Positions 1-9,557 of a DNA stretch of 64,000 bases are shown here, in pieces; positions within the stretch are counted from its first letter, which is position 1; the number at the start of each line of letters is the position of its first letter. The stretch is taken from assembly GCF_038007965.1 (NCBI RefSeq), contig NZ_JBBOYD010000001.1:2334501-2398500 (forward strand), in the 5' to 3' direction. Under the pieces are notes generated by a model that was not told where the DNA came from, searched no databases, and saw only the letters and a program-made list of their open reading frames with translations. The stretch comes from Niallia sp. FSL W8-0635. Lineage in GTDB: Bacteria; Bacillota; Bacilli; Bacillales; Cytobacillaceae. A program made the position numbers and the translations under genes.

Positions 1-662
1 AGGGAAACCATAACAATCATTATAGGAGAAAGAAGACCCATAATGCGCATTTGCTTTTGCTGCTCTTGTGTCATCGTACTTTGTGATACTCTAAATTGCA
101 GATAATAAACGATACCTGCTAAAGCAGTCAGAATAAGGTCAGAATGCCCTAAATTAAACCAAAGGAAGGAATGAGTTGCGATTTCTTCAGAACCACGAAT
201 AGCATAATAAAATCCCATTAAAATCGGCATTTGAATAAGCATCGGTAAACAACCGATATTCAAAGGATTAATATTATTCTTCTTGTATAAACCCATCAAT
301 TCCATCTGCAATTGTTGCTGTTCTTTTTGATCTTTCGTGCTTTTTATTTTTTTCTGGATAGCGTCCATTTCAGGCTTAATCAGTTCCATTTTCCCTTTCA
401 TTTCCTGCTGGTTTTTATATTGCTTCAGCATTAATGGCATAAGCACTAAGCGGATAACTAATGTAATAAGAATAATCGCAATACCATAGCTACCAACAAA
501 AACGTCAGCAGTACCGTGAATGATAGCAATGAAGGGTTGAACAAATATTTTATGGAAAAACCCATCATTATTTCCTGTTGTAGATGATGAACAAGCACTT
601 AGTAAAATAGTTGATAAAGTTAAAAGCGTGATTAATAAAGTGTTTTTAGATAATTTTTTCAA
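1..662 (-). CDS. yidC: Membrane protein insertase YidC/Oxa1 family, C-terminus cut by window edge
   Basis: Inserts and folds membrane proteins in the cytoplasmic membrane, alone or with SecYEG. I translated it by hand from a TTG at 662-660, preceded by GGAGG at a 7-base gap. The protein begins MKKLSKNTLL and has a lipobox (LSTILLSAC), so it is probably a lipoprotein like the SpoIIIJ/YqjG proteins of Bacillus. The first membrane segment contains the conserved arginine in the context ITLVIRLVLMP. About 220 residues are visible and the rest lies beyond position 1; family members are about 255-275 residues. It follows the small gene at 692-988 by 29 bases and is probably cotranscribed with it. 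Bacilli usually carry two paralogues and I cannot tell which one this is. Confidence 0.92.
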   Translation of the reverse strand, partial: MKKLSKNTLLITLLTLSTILLSACSSSTTGNNDGFFHKIFVQPFIAIIHGTADVFVGSYGIAIILITLVIRLVLMPLMLKQYKNQQEMKGKMELIKPEMDAIQKKIKSTKDQKEQQQLQMELMGLYKKNNINPLNIGCLPMLIQMPILMGFYYAIRGSEEIATHSFLWFNLGHSDLILTALAGIVYYLQFRVSQSTMTQEQQKQMRIMGLLSPIMIVMVS

Positions 663-691
663 TGTAATTCCTCCAAATTGTTAATTAAATA

Positions 692-988
692 TTAGATAAC
701 AATGGAGAAATTAGGTTTTTCAGGATCATCATGAGAACTCTCTATTCTTTTGCGGATATTTTTAACAATCCAGTGCAAAATAGGAGTATTATATTTTTGA
801 ACATTCATATTTATCGTTGTGATCGAAACATCTAAAGATAATTTCTGTTCTGTAGCAAAAAATTCCTGCTGAACCGTTGTCTTTATATTCCAATCCCAAA
901 AATATTTAAGTACTAGACCTACTAAAAATGTATAGTAAATAGTTTGATAACTGGGAAAAAACGTAAAGTCTAATAATAAATCAATCAT
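692..988 (-). CDS. Small membrane protein of unknown function upstream of yidC
   Basis: 98 residues, starting at an ATG behind GAGGTGTATAA. Residues 1-30 are hydrophobic (FFPSYQTIYYTFLVGLVLKY) and look like a single membrane segment. The rest is polar and alternates charged and beta-like stretches. I do not recognise the family. It ends 29 bases before the TTG of yidC on the same strand, so cotranscription is likely and a link to membrane-protein insertion is possible but unproven. A real gene is supported by the ribosome binding site and the tight spacing; a chance reading frame cannot be excluded. Confidence 0.55.
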   Translation of the reverse strand: MIDLLLDFTFFPSYQTIYYTFLVGLVLKYFWDWNIKTTVQQEFFATEQKLSLDVSITTINMNVQKYNTPILHWIVKNIRKRIESSHDDPEKPNFSIVI

Positions 989-1428
989 TTATACACCTCG
1001 TTATTAGGGAACAATAAAATTATATCGAAATCAAGGATGAAAAGCAATTTGCAACTAGGACTATAGTATAAATTTAAAGAGAATAAGAAAGTTTTATGAC
1101 AATTTATTAGCTATTTACATAAAACTGTGATTATTTACCATTATTATTTAGATAAGAAGCTCTTATTTCAATAAAATCAGAAGAATTAAGTATTTACAAT
1201 AGGAAAAAATAAAATGAATGGTATAATAAAGGATAGTTTAAATAAAGTGGAGGGTGTTTTCATAAACTTCGTTTTGCTACTGAACTAGATGTACTTGTAG
1301 CTTTTGGGCAGATAGGTAAAACATTTCATAAATAATGCACAAAATATAGTATACTCACACTTGTTCAGATAAAAACAAACTTTGCGAAATCGTCTTATAT
1401 CTTTGGTGGAAAATGTAGGGGGGATTTA
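989..1428. other. Gene-poor spacer before the NAD salvage operon
   Basis: 440 AT-rich bases without a convincing gene. It must hold the promoters for the minus-strand yidC unit and for pncA. At 1249-1335 a strong Shine-Dalgarno-like GGAGGG is followed by a short open frame whose start codon appears lost (see findings). No terminator or riboswitch was recognised. Confidence 0.4.
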
Positions 1429-1968
1429 ATGAAAGCTCTAATTAATATTGATTACACTTTTGACTTTGTAGAAGGTAATTTACCATGTGGAGAACCAGGC
1501 ATTGCGATAGAAAAAGAATTGGTGAAAATCACAGAGGATTTTATTGATAACGGAGATTATACTGTGTTTGCAATTGATTTGCATACGTTAAATGATTCCT
1601 ATCATCCAGAGTCTAAGCTTTTCCCACCACATAATATCGCTGGCACAAAGGGAAGAGAGTTGTATGGAGCACTTCAAAAAATTCATGAAGACCATAAAGA
1701 TTTAATGAATGTTTATTGGATGGATAAGACTAGATATAGTGCTTTTGCTGGCACTGATTTACATATAAAATTACAGGAAAGATCGATTAAAGATATCTAT
1801 CTGGTTGGCGTTTGTACAGATATATGTGTTCTGCATACCGCTGTTGATGCTTATAATCATGGGTATAATATTCATATATATGAAAATGCCGTGGCGAGTT
1901 TTAATGAAATTGGCCATCAGTGGGCGTTGGAACATTTTAAAAATGTACTAGGAGCAAGGATCCTTTAG
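1429..1968 (+). CDS. pncA: Nicotinamidase (cysteine hydrolase, PncA/YueJ-like)
   Basis: Hydrolyses nicotinamide to nicotinate and ammonia, the entry step of NAD salvage. 179 residues, the length of B. subtilis YueJ (about 183). The isochorismatase-fold residues are visible: Asp8 (NIDYTFDF), Lys100 (MDKTRYSAF) and Cys133 in GVCTDICVLHTAVDAY, which together form the catalytic triad. Asp50, His52, His59 and His68 lie where the metal ligands of PncA lie. The start is an ATG behind AGGGGGG. It is the first gene of a three-gene operon with pncB (27-base gap) and nadE, which covers nicotinamide to NAD except for the adenylyltransferase NadD, not seen here. Confidence 0.95.
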   Translation: MKALINIDYTFDFVEGNLPCGEPGIAIEKELVKITEDFIDNGDYTVFAIDLHTLNDSYHPESKLFPPHNIAGTKGRELYGALQKIHEDHKDLMNVYWMDKTRYSAFAGTDLHIKLQERSIKDIYLVGVCTDICVLHTAVDAYNHGYNIHIYENAVASFNEIGHQWALEHFKNVLGARIL

Positions 1969-1995
1969 TCGTTTAAGGGTTGCAGGAGGACTATA

Positions 1996-3456
1996 ATGAG
2001 TTTTAATTATAAAGATGACAGTTTAATGTTACATACCGATTTATATCAAATTAATATGGCCGAAACATACTGGGAAGATGGTATTGCCGAAAAGAATGCA
2101 GTCTTTGAGGTGTATTTTAGAAAATTACCATTTCATAATGGCTATGCCGTTTTTGCAGGACTAGAGAGAGTGATCCAGTATTTAGAGAATCTTCATTTTT
2201 CAGAAGATGACATTGATTATTTAAGAGAAGAAGGCTTTAAAGAGGATTTTCTTGATTATTTAAAAGATTTACGTTTTACCGGTAGCTTGCGTTCTGTTAA
2301 AGAAGGCGAAGTTGTTTTTGCAAATGAACCGTTAATGAGGATTGAAGCACCTCTTGCACAAGCGCAAATTGTGGAAACGGCTATTTTAAACATTGTGAAT
2401 TACCAAACATTAATTGCAACCAAAGCTTCCAGAATAAAAAATGTAATTGGTAATGAAATAGCAATGGAGTTTGGAAGTAGACGCGCCCATGAGTTAGATG
2501 CTGCCCTTTGGGGAACGCGAGCAGCTTTTATCGGTGGATTTAGTTCCACTTCAAATGTCAGAGCGGGAAAATTATTCGGTATTCCAATTTCAGGAACACA
2601 TGCCCATTCTATGATTCAGGCTTATCATGAAGAGTATATTGCTTTTCATAAATACGCAAGAAGGCATAAGGACTGTGTGTTTTTAGTAGACACCTATGAC
2701 ACATTGCGTTCAGGTGTGCCAACTGCCATTAAAGTGGCAAAAGAATTAGGAGATAGCATTAATTTTCGAGGGGTTCGTTTAGATAGTGGCGACCTTGCCT
2801 ATTTATCAAAAGAAGCGAGGAAAATGCTCGATGAAGCAGGATTTACGGATACCAAAATTGTTGCGAGTAATGACCTTGATGAATATACGATTATAAACTT
2901 AAAAGCACAAGGGGCAAAAATTGATATATGGGGAATTGGCACAAAATTAATTACTGCGTATGATCAACCAGCTCTAGGAGGGGTTTATAAACTCGTTTCC
3001 ATAGAAGATGAAGCTGGTAAGATGCAAGATACGATAAAAATTAGTGGGAATCCTGAAAAAGTGACTACACCTGGATTAAAAAGGGTATATCGAATTATAA
3101 ATGATATAAATGGGAAGTCAGAAGGGGATTATATTTGTTTAGAATCAGAGCATCCAGAAACGGAAGAGCGTCTAAAGATGTTCCATCCAACCCATACGTA
3201 TATTAGCAAATTCGTTACCAATTTTACAGCAGTAGATATTCACCAAGATATCTTTGTAAATGGCAAATTAGTATACGAAACCCCTGATATCTTTACGATG
3301 CAAAAATATTCAGAGCAAAGCTTAGAAATACTTTGGGATGAATATAAACGTTCCTTAAATCCAGAAGAATATCCTGTAGATTTAAGTCCGTTATGTTGGG
3401 AAAATAAAATGAATCTTTTGGAGAAGGTAAAGGTATCTATTCAAAATCGAAAATGA
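1996..3456 (+). CDS. pncB: Nicotinate phosphoribosyltransferase
   Basis: Converts nicotinate plus PRPP (with ATP hydrolysis) to nicotinate mononucleotide, the second step of the salvage route. 486 residues, close to B. subtilis YueK (490). Family landmarks include [13 protein letters not shown] near the N-terminus, [19 protein letters not shown] in the active site and [10 protein letters not shown] in the phosphoribosyl-binding region. The ATG follows GCAGGAGGACTATA. It sits between pncA and nadE, with a 13-base gap to nadE, so the three are almost certainly one transcript. Confidence 0.96.
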   Translation: MSFNYKDDSLMLHTDLYQINMAETYWEDGIAEKNAVFEVYFRKLPFHNGYAVFAGLERVIQYLENLHFSEDDIDYLREEGFKEDFLDYLKDLRFTGSLRSVKEGEVVFANEPLMRIEAPLAQAQIVETAILNIVNYQTLIATKASRIKNVIGNEIAMEFGSRRAHELDAALWGTRAAFIGGFSSTSNVRAGKLFGIPISGTHAHSMIQAYHEEYIAFHKYARRHKDCVFLVDTYDTLRSGVPTAIKVAKELGDSINFRGVRLDSGDLAYLSKEARKMLDEAGFTDTKIVASNDLDEYTIINLKAQGAKIDIWGIGTKLITAYDQPALGGVYKLVSIEDEAGKMQDTIKISGNPEKVTTPGLKRVYRIINDINGKSEGDYICLESEHPETEERLKMFHPTHTYISKFVTNFTAVDIHQDIFVNGKLVYETPDIFTMQKYSEQSLEILWDEYKRSLNPEEYPVDLSPLCWENKMNLLEKVKVSIQNRK

Positions 3457-3469
3457 GGAGGAAGAAACG

Positions 3470-4294
3470 ATGCGTAGCTTACAACAAAAAATTATGAAAG
3501 ATTTAAATGTTCAATCAGAAATTAATGCACAAGAAGAAATTGAAAAAAGAGTCCAATTTTTAAAGGATTATGTAAAAAAAGCAAAAGCAAAAGGATTCGT
3601 ATTAGGAATCAGTGGAGGACAGGATTCATCATTAGCTGGAAAATTAGCGCAAATTGCTGTGGAACAATTACGCGCGGAAGGCTATGATGCAACTTTTATT
3701 GCGGTAAGACTACCTTATGGAGTTCAAGCCGATGAAGTAGATGCAAAGCGTGCATTAGATTTTATCAAAGCAGATAAAGAATATGTATTCAATGTGAAAA
3801 CTCCCGTGGATGACGTCAAAGAAGTATATGATGCAATGAGTGAGACGCCATTAGCAGATTATCATAAAGGAAATGTGAAGGCTAGAATGCGCATGATTGC
3901 TCAATATGCAATTGGTGGGCAAGAGAACTTACTTGTTATTGGTACAGACCATGCTGCAGAAGCTGTAACAGGATTCTTTACGAAATATGGGGATGGCGGA
4001 GCAGACGTATTACCATTAACAGGGTTATCAAAGAGACAAGGGAAGCAATTATTGAAAGAATTAAATGCAGAAGAAGCAATTTACTTAAAAGTTCCTACAG
4101 CCGATTTATTAGACAATAAACCGGGACAAGCAGATGAAACAGAGCTTGGTATAACGTATGATCAACTAGATGATTATTTAGAAGGAAAAGAAGTTAGTCC
4201 TGAGGTTGCTGAAAAAATCGAAGCGCGTTATTTAATGACAGAACATAAGAGACAAGTGCCAGCATCCATGTTCGATGAGTGGTGGAAAGAATAG
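3470..4294 (+). CDS. nadE: Ammonia-dependent NAD synthetase
   Basis: Amidates nicotinate adenine dinucleotide to NAD using ATP and ammonia. 274 residues, matching the short ammonia-dependent bacterial form (B. subtilis NadE has 272) with no glutaminase domain. The ATP pyrophosphatase P-loop is GISGGQDSS at residues 46-54. Later motifs [12 protein letters not shown] and [17 protein letters not shown] are typical of the family. The start lies behind GAGGAGGAAGAAACG. It is the last gene of the operon and a strong terminator follows 4 bases after the stop. Confidence 0.97.
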   Translation: MRSLQQKIMKDLNVQSEINAQEEIEKRVQFLKDYVKKAKAKGFVLGISGGQDSSLAGKLAQIAVEQLRAEGYDATFIAVRLPYGVQADEVDAKRALDFIKADKEYVFNVKTPVDDVKEVYDAMSETPLADYHKGNVKARMRMIAQYAIGGQENLLVIGTDHAAEAVTGFFTKYGDGGADVLPLTGLSKRQGKQLLKELNAEEAIYLKVPTADLLDNKPGQADETELGITYDQLDDYLEGKEVSPEVAEKIEARYLMTEHKRQVPASMFDEWWKE

Positions 4295-4297
4295 TAG

Positions 4298-4340
4298 AAA
4301 AAAGAGAGACCGACAATTATTAGATTGGTCTCTCTTTTTT
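4298..4340 (+). terminator. Rho-independent terminator of the pncA-pncB-nadE operon
   Basis: A perfect 14-base inverted repeat (AAAAAAGAGAGACC and its complement) with a 15-base loop, ending in a T run, directly after nadE. The A-rich left arm makes it potentially bidirectional. Confidence 0.92.
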
Positions 4341-4482
4341 ATGGCAAATTTCTCTCTTAAATTAATGACTCAGCACAAACATGTACCATTTTTTAGCATA
4401 CTCTATATGGGAAGTACAAAATATGCAAATGTTATTTTTTATATGTTTTGTACAAAAAAATCAAAAGGAGGGAAATAAACAA

Positions 4483-4707
4483 ATGATTAAAATTCTTGGT
4501 TTAGATTTAGAATTTATACTGTTAAATATTCCTATATCCTTTGAATCGGAAATATCAATAGGTAAGAAGCAACAGTGTTGTTCACCACAACCCCCCGAAG
4601 AACCGCAGCCGCCTGAAACACCAGAAGAACCAGAGCCACCAGAAAATCCGGAAGAACCACAACCACCTTTTCCACCATATCCTCCATTTGCAAATAGAGA
4701 TTCTTAA
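4483..4707 (+). CDS. Small proline- and glutamate-rich repeat protein
   Basis: 74 residues from an ATG behind AAAGGAGGGAAATAAACAA. The first 28 residues (MIKILGLDLEFILLNIPISF at the start) are fairly hydrophobic, then comes KKQQCC and a repetitive tail of Pro and Glu: units such as PPEEPQPPETPEEPEPPENP, about four times, ending FPPYPPF. I do not recognise a named family. Low-complexity PEEP tails with a Cys-Cys pair suggest a structural or surface/spore-coat type peptide, but that is inference. The gene stands alone between two terminators, so it has its own promoter. A longer reading frame upstream in the same frame overlaps no good ribosome binding site and was not used. Confidence 0.7.
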   Translation: MIKILGLDLEFILLNIPISFESEISIGKKQQCCSPQPPEEPQPPETPEEPEPPENPEEPQPPFPPYPPFANRDS

Positions 4708-4723
4708 ATAGAAGCATGACAAA

Positions 4724-4765
4724 AAAAGAGACATGTAGCTCAATCTATGAATACATGTCTCTTTT
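4724..4765. terminator. Bidirectional terminator between the proline-rich gene and pflA
   Basis: Perfect 14-base stem (AAAAGAGACATGTA and complement) with a 14-base loop and A/T runs on both sides. It can end the plus-strand proline-rich gene and the minus-strand pflBA unit, whose last stop codon is 19 bases away. Confidence 0.9.
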
Positions 4766-4783
4766 ACTATCTATTTGATACCG

Positions 4784-5515
4784 TTACATACTTCTATTTA
4801 AAATAGAAGTAGCCAAGTCTACAGATTCTTGTGTAGGAGGTTCAATTCCTTGTAATGGATATTCGAGTCCTAGTGTTTCCCATTTATACACACCTAATTT
4901 GTGGTAGGGAAGAATATCGATTTTTTCCACGTTTTCTAATGTTGCAATAAAATCGCTAAGTCTTGTTAAATCTTCTTCCGTATCATTAATGGTAGGGACT
5001 AATACATGTCTTACCCAGATAGGAATCTTTTTGTTAGATAAATAGTTTGCAAAATCTAATATATGATCATTGCCCATCCCTGTTAGTTTAATATGTTTTT
5101 TACGGTCAATATGTTTTAAATCAAGTAAAACTAAATCCGTATATTGCATAAGTTCATCTAATTGTGCCTGAAAAGAAGGGGCTTTAGAATAACAACCACC
5201 AGATGAGTCAATCGTTGTGTGAATACCAAGTTTTTTACATTCTTTAAATAATTCGATTAAAAATGGAATTTGTAATAATGGTTCCCCGCCACTTACAGTA
5301 ATACCTCCACCAGAAGGCTCGATAAAAGGAAGGTATGTTTTTAAATCATTGATGATGTCCGTAACCGACATTTGCTTTCCTGTACCAATTTCCCAAGTGT
5401 CTGCGTTATGACAAAATTGGCAGCGTAGTAAACAGCCTTGTGTAAACACTACGTAGCGAATACCAGGACCATCCACTGTTCCAAATGTTTCAATTGAATG
5501 TATATTGCCGTTCAT
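4784..5515 (-). CDS. pflA: Pyruvate formate-lyase activating enzyme (radical SAM)
   Basis: Uses S-adenosylmethionine and a [4Fe-4S] cluster to put the glycyl radical on PflB. 243 residues from the ATG at 5515, chosen because AAGGAGG lies 8 bases before it; a longer frame starting at 5542 has no such site. The cluster motif CxxxCxxC is seen as CLLRCQFC, followed by SGGGITVSGGEPLLQ, the glycine-rich SAM-binding region. GTVDGPGIRYVVF near the N-terminus is typical of PflA. It lies 98 bases downstream of pflB on the same strand, the usual order in Firmicutes, and ends at a shared terminator. Confidence 0.96.
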   Translation of the reverse strand: MNGNIHSIETFGTVDGPGIRYVVFTQGCLLRCQFCHNADTWEIGTGKQMSVTDIINDLKTYLPFIEPSGGGITVSGGEPLLQIPFLIELFKECKKLGIHTTIDSSGGCYSKAPSFQAQLDELMQYTDLVLLDLKHIDRKKHIKLTGMGNDHILDFANYLSNKKIPIWVRHVLVPTINDTEEDLTRLSDFIATLENVEKIDILPYHKLGVYKWETLGLEYPLQGIEPPTQESVDLATSILNRSM

Positions 5516-5577
5516 GATTATTTCCTCCTTATAATAGACCAATGGATCTTTGAAGTAGCACTGTAAGAAGAAGGGAA

Positions 5578-5601
5578 GAGGGATTGGTTAAATAATCCCT
5601 C
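5578..5601 (-). other. Intercistronic hairpin between pflB and pflA
   Basis: Perfect 8-base stem GAGGGATT / AATCCCTC with an 8-base loop, just after the pflB stop. It is not followed by a T run on the minus strand, so it is more likely a processing or mRNA-stability element giving more PflB than PflA than a full terminator. Confidence 0.5.
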
Positions 5602-5613
5602 AACCAGACTTTG

Positions 5614-7857
5614 TTACATAGATTCGTGGAAAGTACGACTAATAACGTCTTGTTGTTGCTCACGAGTTAATTTAATAAAGTTAACTGCATATCCAGATAC
5701 ACGAATAGTTAATTGTGGATATAATTCTGGATGTTCCATTGCATCTAATAAAGTCTCTCTGTTAAATACGTTAACGTTCAAGTGGTGACCTGATTTTGTA
5801 GCATAGCCATCTAAGATTGATACTAGATTGTTTACTCTTACATCTTCTTCTTTCCCAAGTGCTTTCGGTACAATAGAGAATGTGTTTGAAATACCATCTA
5901 AAGAATAATCATATGGTAATTTAGCAACAGAAGATAGGGAAGCTAACGTTCCTTTTGTATCACGACCATGCATAGGGTTAGCACCTGGTGCAAATGGTTC
6001 TCCAGCACGACGTCCATCTGGTGTATTACCAGTTTTCTTACCATAAACAACGTTAGATGTAATTGTTAAGATAGACATAGTATGCATAGAATTGCGATAT
6101 GTTTGATGCTTACGTAATTTTTTCATAAAGCTTTCAACTATTCCAACTGCAATGCTATCGACTGCATCATCATTGTTACCGTATTTAGGGAAATCGCCTT
6201 CTGTTTCAAAATCAACAGCAAGACCATTTTCGTCTCTAATCACTTTCACTTTCGCGTGTTTAATAGCGCTCAATGAGTCAGCAACAACACTTAATCCTGC
6301 GATACCAGTAGCCATAGTGCGTAAAATTTCAGTGTCATGAAGAGCCATTTCAATTCTTTCATAGCTATATTTGTCATGCATATAGTGGATAACATTTAGT
6401 GTGTTGATATATAGTCCAGCTAGCCATTCCATCATATTGTCGAATTTTTCCGTGACTTCTTTGTAATCTAAATATTCAGAAGTGATAGGGGCGAACTTAG
6501 GACCAACTTGAATTTTTAACTTTTCGTCCTTACCACCATTGATTGCATATAATAGACATTTAGCAAGGTTCGCACGAGCTCCGAAGAACTGCATTTGCTT
6601 ACCAATTTCCATTGCTGATACACAGCATGCTATTCCGTAATCATCGCCCCATTGAGGTTTCATAATATCATCATTTTCATATTGGATAGCGCTTGTTTGA
6701 ATAGACATTTGTGAACAGAATTTCTTGAAGTTCTCTGGTAATTGAGTGGACCAAAGAACCGTTAAGTTTGGTTCTGGAGCAGGGCCAAGATTATCTAATG
6801 TATGAAGGAAGCGGAATGAGTTCTTTGTTACTAAAGGTCTTCCGTCATTAGCCATACCACCAATAGATTCTGTTACCCATGTTGGATCTCCACTAAATAA
6901 TTCATTGTAATCAGGTGTACGTGCAAATTTTACTAGTCGAAGCTTCATAATAAAGTGATCAACGATTTCTTGTACTTCTTTTTCTGTTAAAGTACCGTTT
7001 GCTAAATCTCTTTCTACATATATATCTAGGAAAGTAGATACACGTCCTAAGCTCATTGCTGCACCGTTTTGTTCTTTGATTGCCGCAAGATAGCCAAGAT
7101 ATACCCATTGGAAAGCTTCTTGTGCATTCGCTGCTGGTCTTGATAAATCAAATCCGTAGCTAGCACCTAATTCTTTTAATTCATGTAATGCGCGAATTTG
7201 TTCAGATATTTCTTCTCTTAATCGAATTGTATCTTCGCTCATAACAGAACTTGTAGCTCTTTTATCTTTTTGCTTTTCATTGATTAAGAAGTCAACTCCA
7301 TAAAGTGCAACACGGCGATAGTCACCAATAATTCTTCCGCGTCCATAAGCATCTGGAAGACCTGTGATGATAGCAGCTTTTCTTGCTAATCTCATTTCAT
7401 CTGTATAAGCATCAAATACTCCAGCATTATGAGTCTTACGATGTTCAGAAAAGAATTTTTCTAATTCTTCATCTGCTTTATAGCCATAAGATTCACAAGC
7501 TTGAACAGCCATTCTAATACCACCATTTGGTTGGAAAGAACGTTTGAAAGGTACATCAGTTTGAACCCCAACAACTTTTTCTTTTGTTTTATCTAAGTAA
7601 CCAGGACCGTGAGAAGTAATTGTTGATACGATATCTGTATCTAAATCGTATACGCCGCCTCTTTCTCTTTCTAATTTAGTTAATTCCATTACTTGATCCC
7701 ATAATTGAGTTGTTTCTAATGTTGGACCTGATAAGAATGTAGCATCCCCGAAATACGGATTAAAGTTTTTTAAGATGAAATCACGAACATTTACTTCTTT
7801 TTGCCATGTTCCATTTTTAAAGCTTTCCCAATAATTAGTTGCTTCCACTTTTTCCAT
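5614..7857 (-). CDS. pflB: Formate C-acetyltransferase (pyruvate formate-lyase)
   Basis: Glycyl-radical enzyme that cleaves pyruvate with CoA to acetyl-CoA and formate under anoxia. 747 residues from the ATG at 7857 (GAGGTG 6 bases upstream; a GTG three codons earlier overlaps that site). The adjacent catalytic cysteines are Cys411-Cys412 in [14 protein letters not shown] and the radical glycine is Gly722 in RVSGYAVNF, 26 residues from the end. Length agrees with other Bacillus PflB proteins (about 750). Cotranscribed with pflA. A perfect Fnr/CRP-type palindrome at 7934-7949 lies 77 bases upstream, so induction by anoxia is expected. Confidence 0.97.
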   Translation of the reverse strand: MEKVEATNYWESFKNGTWQKEVNVRDFILKNFNPYFGDATFLSGPTLETTQLWDQVMELTKLERERGGVYDLDTDIVSTITSHGPGYLDKTKEKVVGVQTDVPFKRSFQPNGGIRMAVQACESYGYKADEELEKFFSEHRKTHNAGVFDAYTDEMRLARKAAIITGLPDAYGRGRIIGDYRRVALYGVDFLINEKQKDKRATSSVMSEDTIRLREEISEQIRALHELKELGASYGFDLSRPAANAQEAFQWVYLGYLAAIKEQNGAAMSLGRVSTFLDIYVERDLANGTLTEKEVQEIVDHFIMKLRLVKFARTPDYNELFSGDPTWVTESIGGMANDGRPLVTKNSFRFLHTLDNLGPAPEPNLTVLWSTQLPENFKKFCSQMSIQTSAIQYENDDIMKPQWGDDYGIACCVSAMEIGKQMQFFGARANLAKCLLYAINGGKDEKLKIQVGPKFAPITSEYLDYKEVTEKFDNMMEWLAGLYINTLNVIHYMHDKYSYERIEMALHDTEILRTMATGIAGLSVVADSLSAIKHAKVKVIRDENGLAVDFETEGDFPKYGNNDDAVDSIAVGIVESFMKKLRKHQTYRNSMHTMSILTITSNVVYGKKTGNTPDGRRAGEPFAPGANPMHGRDTKGTLASLSSVAKLPYDYSLDGISNTFSIVPKALGKEEDVRVNNLVSILDGYATKSGHHLNVNVFNRETLLDAMEHPELYPQLTIRVSGYAVNFIKLTREQQQDVISRTFHESM

Positions 7858-7933
7858 TATAATCACCTCATGATTTAATAAAAATATATAACAGTAAGCT
7901 TTTTTCTTTCTGTTTTAACTATAACAGATTTTA

Positions 7934-7949
7934 TGTGATAACTATCACA
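7934..7949 (-). promoter_or_regulatory. Fnr/CRP-type operator upstream of pflB
   Basis: TGTGA-N6-TCACA, a perfect match to the palindrome bound by Fnr of Bacillus and by CRP-family proteins. It lies 77 bases before the pflB start codon. The exact -10 is uncertain (TATAGT at 7918-7923 or an AT-rich stretch near 7885-7890), so its spacing from the transcription start is not settled. Confidence 0.8.
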
Positions 7950-8446
7950 ATAATTGTGTACATCTTGCGAAGTTTCTGTGTCGTAAATGTGAACATCAAT
8001 AACACCAACGGATTATGCCCGGTTTATGACAATGAGAAAGGAAGATGGATAAATAATAACAAATAAAACTGTTATATAAATTCCGATGGATTTTCACAAT
8101 CTGTTATACAATAGTGGAGGACACAATAAACAGGAGATAGCTAAAATAGAAGAAGAGGAGAAGTTTTCCTTTTAATAGAATAGCGACTTTCATTTTGACC
8201 ATACTATGGATAATAAATAAAATGGTATTTTTTCCATTCTTAAATATAAGTAAGATTTTCACCTTTATGCTGTATGCAAATTTCGAGAAAAACAGATGGG
8301 AAAGCAACTGTTTTCCGGATAGATTTGATTAGTTCAACTTAAAAGTTTGTAAAAAGTTCCTTTTCTTTTCCATAATATATAAGGTATCATTATCTCTAGG
8401 TCTCAATTACTAGAATTCTACAAACAAAATGTAAGAGGTGGTAAAT
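7950..8446. other. Intergenic region between the divergent pflB and YbhN-like genes
   Basis: About 500 bases with the Fnr box near one end and the ribosome binding site of the next gene near the other. No convincing gene: the longest minus-strand frame (8104-8307) has no ribosome binding site and a biased Phe/Leu/Ile composition. No terminator or riboswitch was recognised. Confidence 0.4.
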
Positions 8447-9400
8447 ATGGTAAACAGAAAGAAAGAAATCTGGATTAATGTGGCTAAGATACTTCTCCCG
8501 GTTGTCATATTTATCATCGTTTTACGAGAAATAAAAAATATGATTATCACTACTGATATTCACCTTATATATGAACACATACATATAATCCCGTTTCATA
8601 GTTTGTTTTATATGGTTATAGGAGGATTTATGGCTACTTTGCCGATGTTTTTTTATGATTTTTTTCTTGTAAAACATCTAAAGAAGGCGATTCCTTTTGT
8701 AGAAGTAGGAAAATATTCTTTTATAAGCAATTCTTTTTCTAACTTAATTGGCTTTGGTGGACTTATAGGTATTGCCTTACGGAACTTTTTTTATAAGCAA
8801 TATGAAACGGATCGAAAGAAGTTATTTAAAGGCATTGCCATTGTGACTTTATTTTATTTAACTGGAATTAGTATATTAGCATGGATTGCCGTGCTTTATA
8901 GTAGAAGATTAAATTTAATAGAAGACCATATTTGGATATTTGCAGGCATTATCGTTGTAGGGTTAATATTCCCTGTTTTACTCGTTAGTTATAAGAAGGC
9001 GAAGCTACATAGCTTTGTTTTTGACCGTACGCAAATAATTGGGTTGATATGTGTGTCACTGTTAGAATGGATTTTCTTATTTTCCTATTTATATTTTATC
9101 GCAAAATTAATTGCGATGCCGGTATCTATCGGGGATTTCTTCTTACTGTTTTTAGTTGCTGCATGCACCGGAATTATCAGTATGATTCCAGGGGGAATGG
9201 GTTCTTTCGAATTAGTATTTTTATGGGGCATTGAATTTTTAGGAGTTGAATCAGAACAGATGCTAATTGTGCTCTTTTTATATCGTGTCGGTTATTATCT
9301 CCTCCCATTTTTAATGGCTGTATTCCTATTCTTGATAGAAATCGGAAAAAATATAAAGAAGAATGCTACTGCTTTTTTTAGAGGATTATCAAGTGAATAA
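8447..9400 (+). CDS. Lysylphosphatidylglycerol synthase TM-region / YbhN (UPF0104) family membrane protein
   Basis: 317 residues with about eight hydrophobic segments. The pattern GFGGLIGIALRNFF and the late motif ISMIPGGMGSFELVFLWG are characteristic of the integral-membrane (flippase-like) half of MprF and of stand-alone YbhN proteins. It lacks the cytosolic aminoacyl-phosphatidylglycerol synthase domain of full MprF. A role in lipid translocation is inferred from the family and the substrate is unknown. The start at 8447 follows AAGAGGTGG; a GTG at 8438 lies within that site. It is a single-gene unit: the next gene starts 157 bases later with its own promoter region. Confidence 0.8.
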   Translation: MVNRKKEIWINVAKILLPVVIFIIVLREIKNMIITTDIHLIYEHIHIIPFHSLFYMVIGGFMATLPMFFYDFFLVKHLKKAIPFVEVGKYSFISNSFSNLIGFGGLIGIALRNFFYKQYETDRKKLFKGIAIVTLFYLTGISILAWIAVLYSRRLNLIEDHIWIFAGIIVVGLIFPVLLVSYKKAKLHSFVFDRTQIIGLICVSLLEWIFLFSYLYFIAKLIAMPVSIGDFFLLFLVAACTGIISMIPGGMGSFELVFLWGIEFLGVESEQMLIVLFLYRVGYYLLPFLMAVFLFLIEIGKNIKKNATAFFRGLSSE

Positions 9401-9557
9401 ACTTTCCTTTAAAGCAAACGTATAGATGAAGGAATATTGTCAAAAATACAGAAGGATTTCATTTTTATGACAATATATAATTTGACCTTTATTATTTATA
9501 ATTATTTGGTACAATAGTCATGGTATTTAAATATAGAAAAATAATAGGTGGGGGAAA

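Noticed and set aside
4275..4478. Plus-strand frame overlapping the nadE end
   Set aside because: Runs through the nadE terminator and has no ribosome binding site; the real gene starts at 4483 in another frame.
8104..8307. Minus-strand frame of 67 codons
   Set aside because: No ribosome binding site, low-complexity Phe/Leu/Ile composition, lies in the pflB upstream region.
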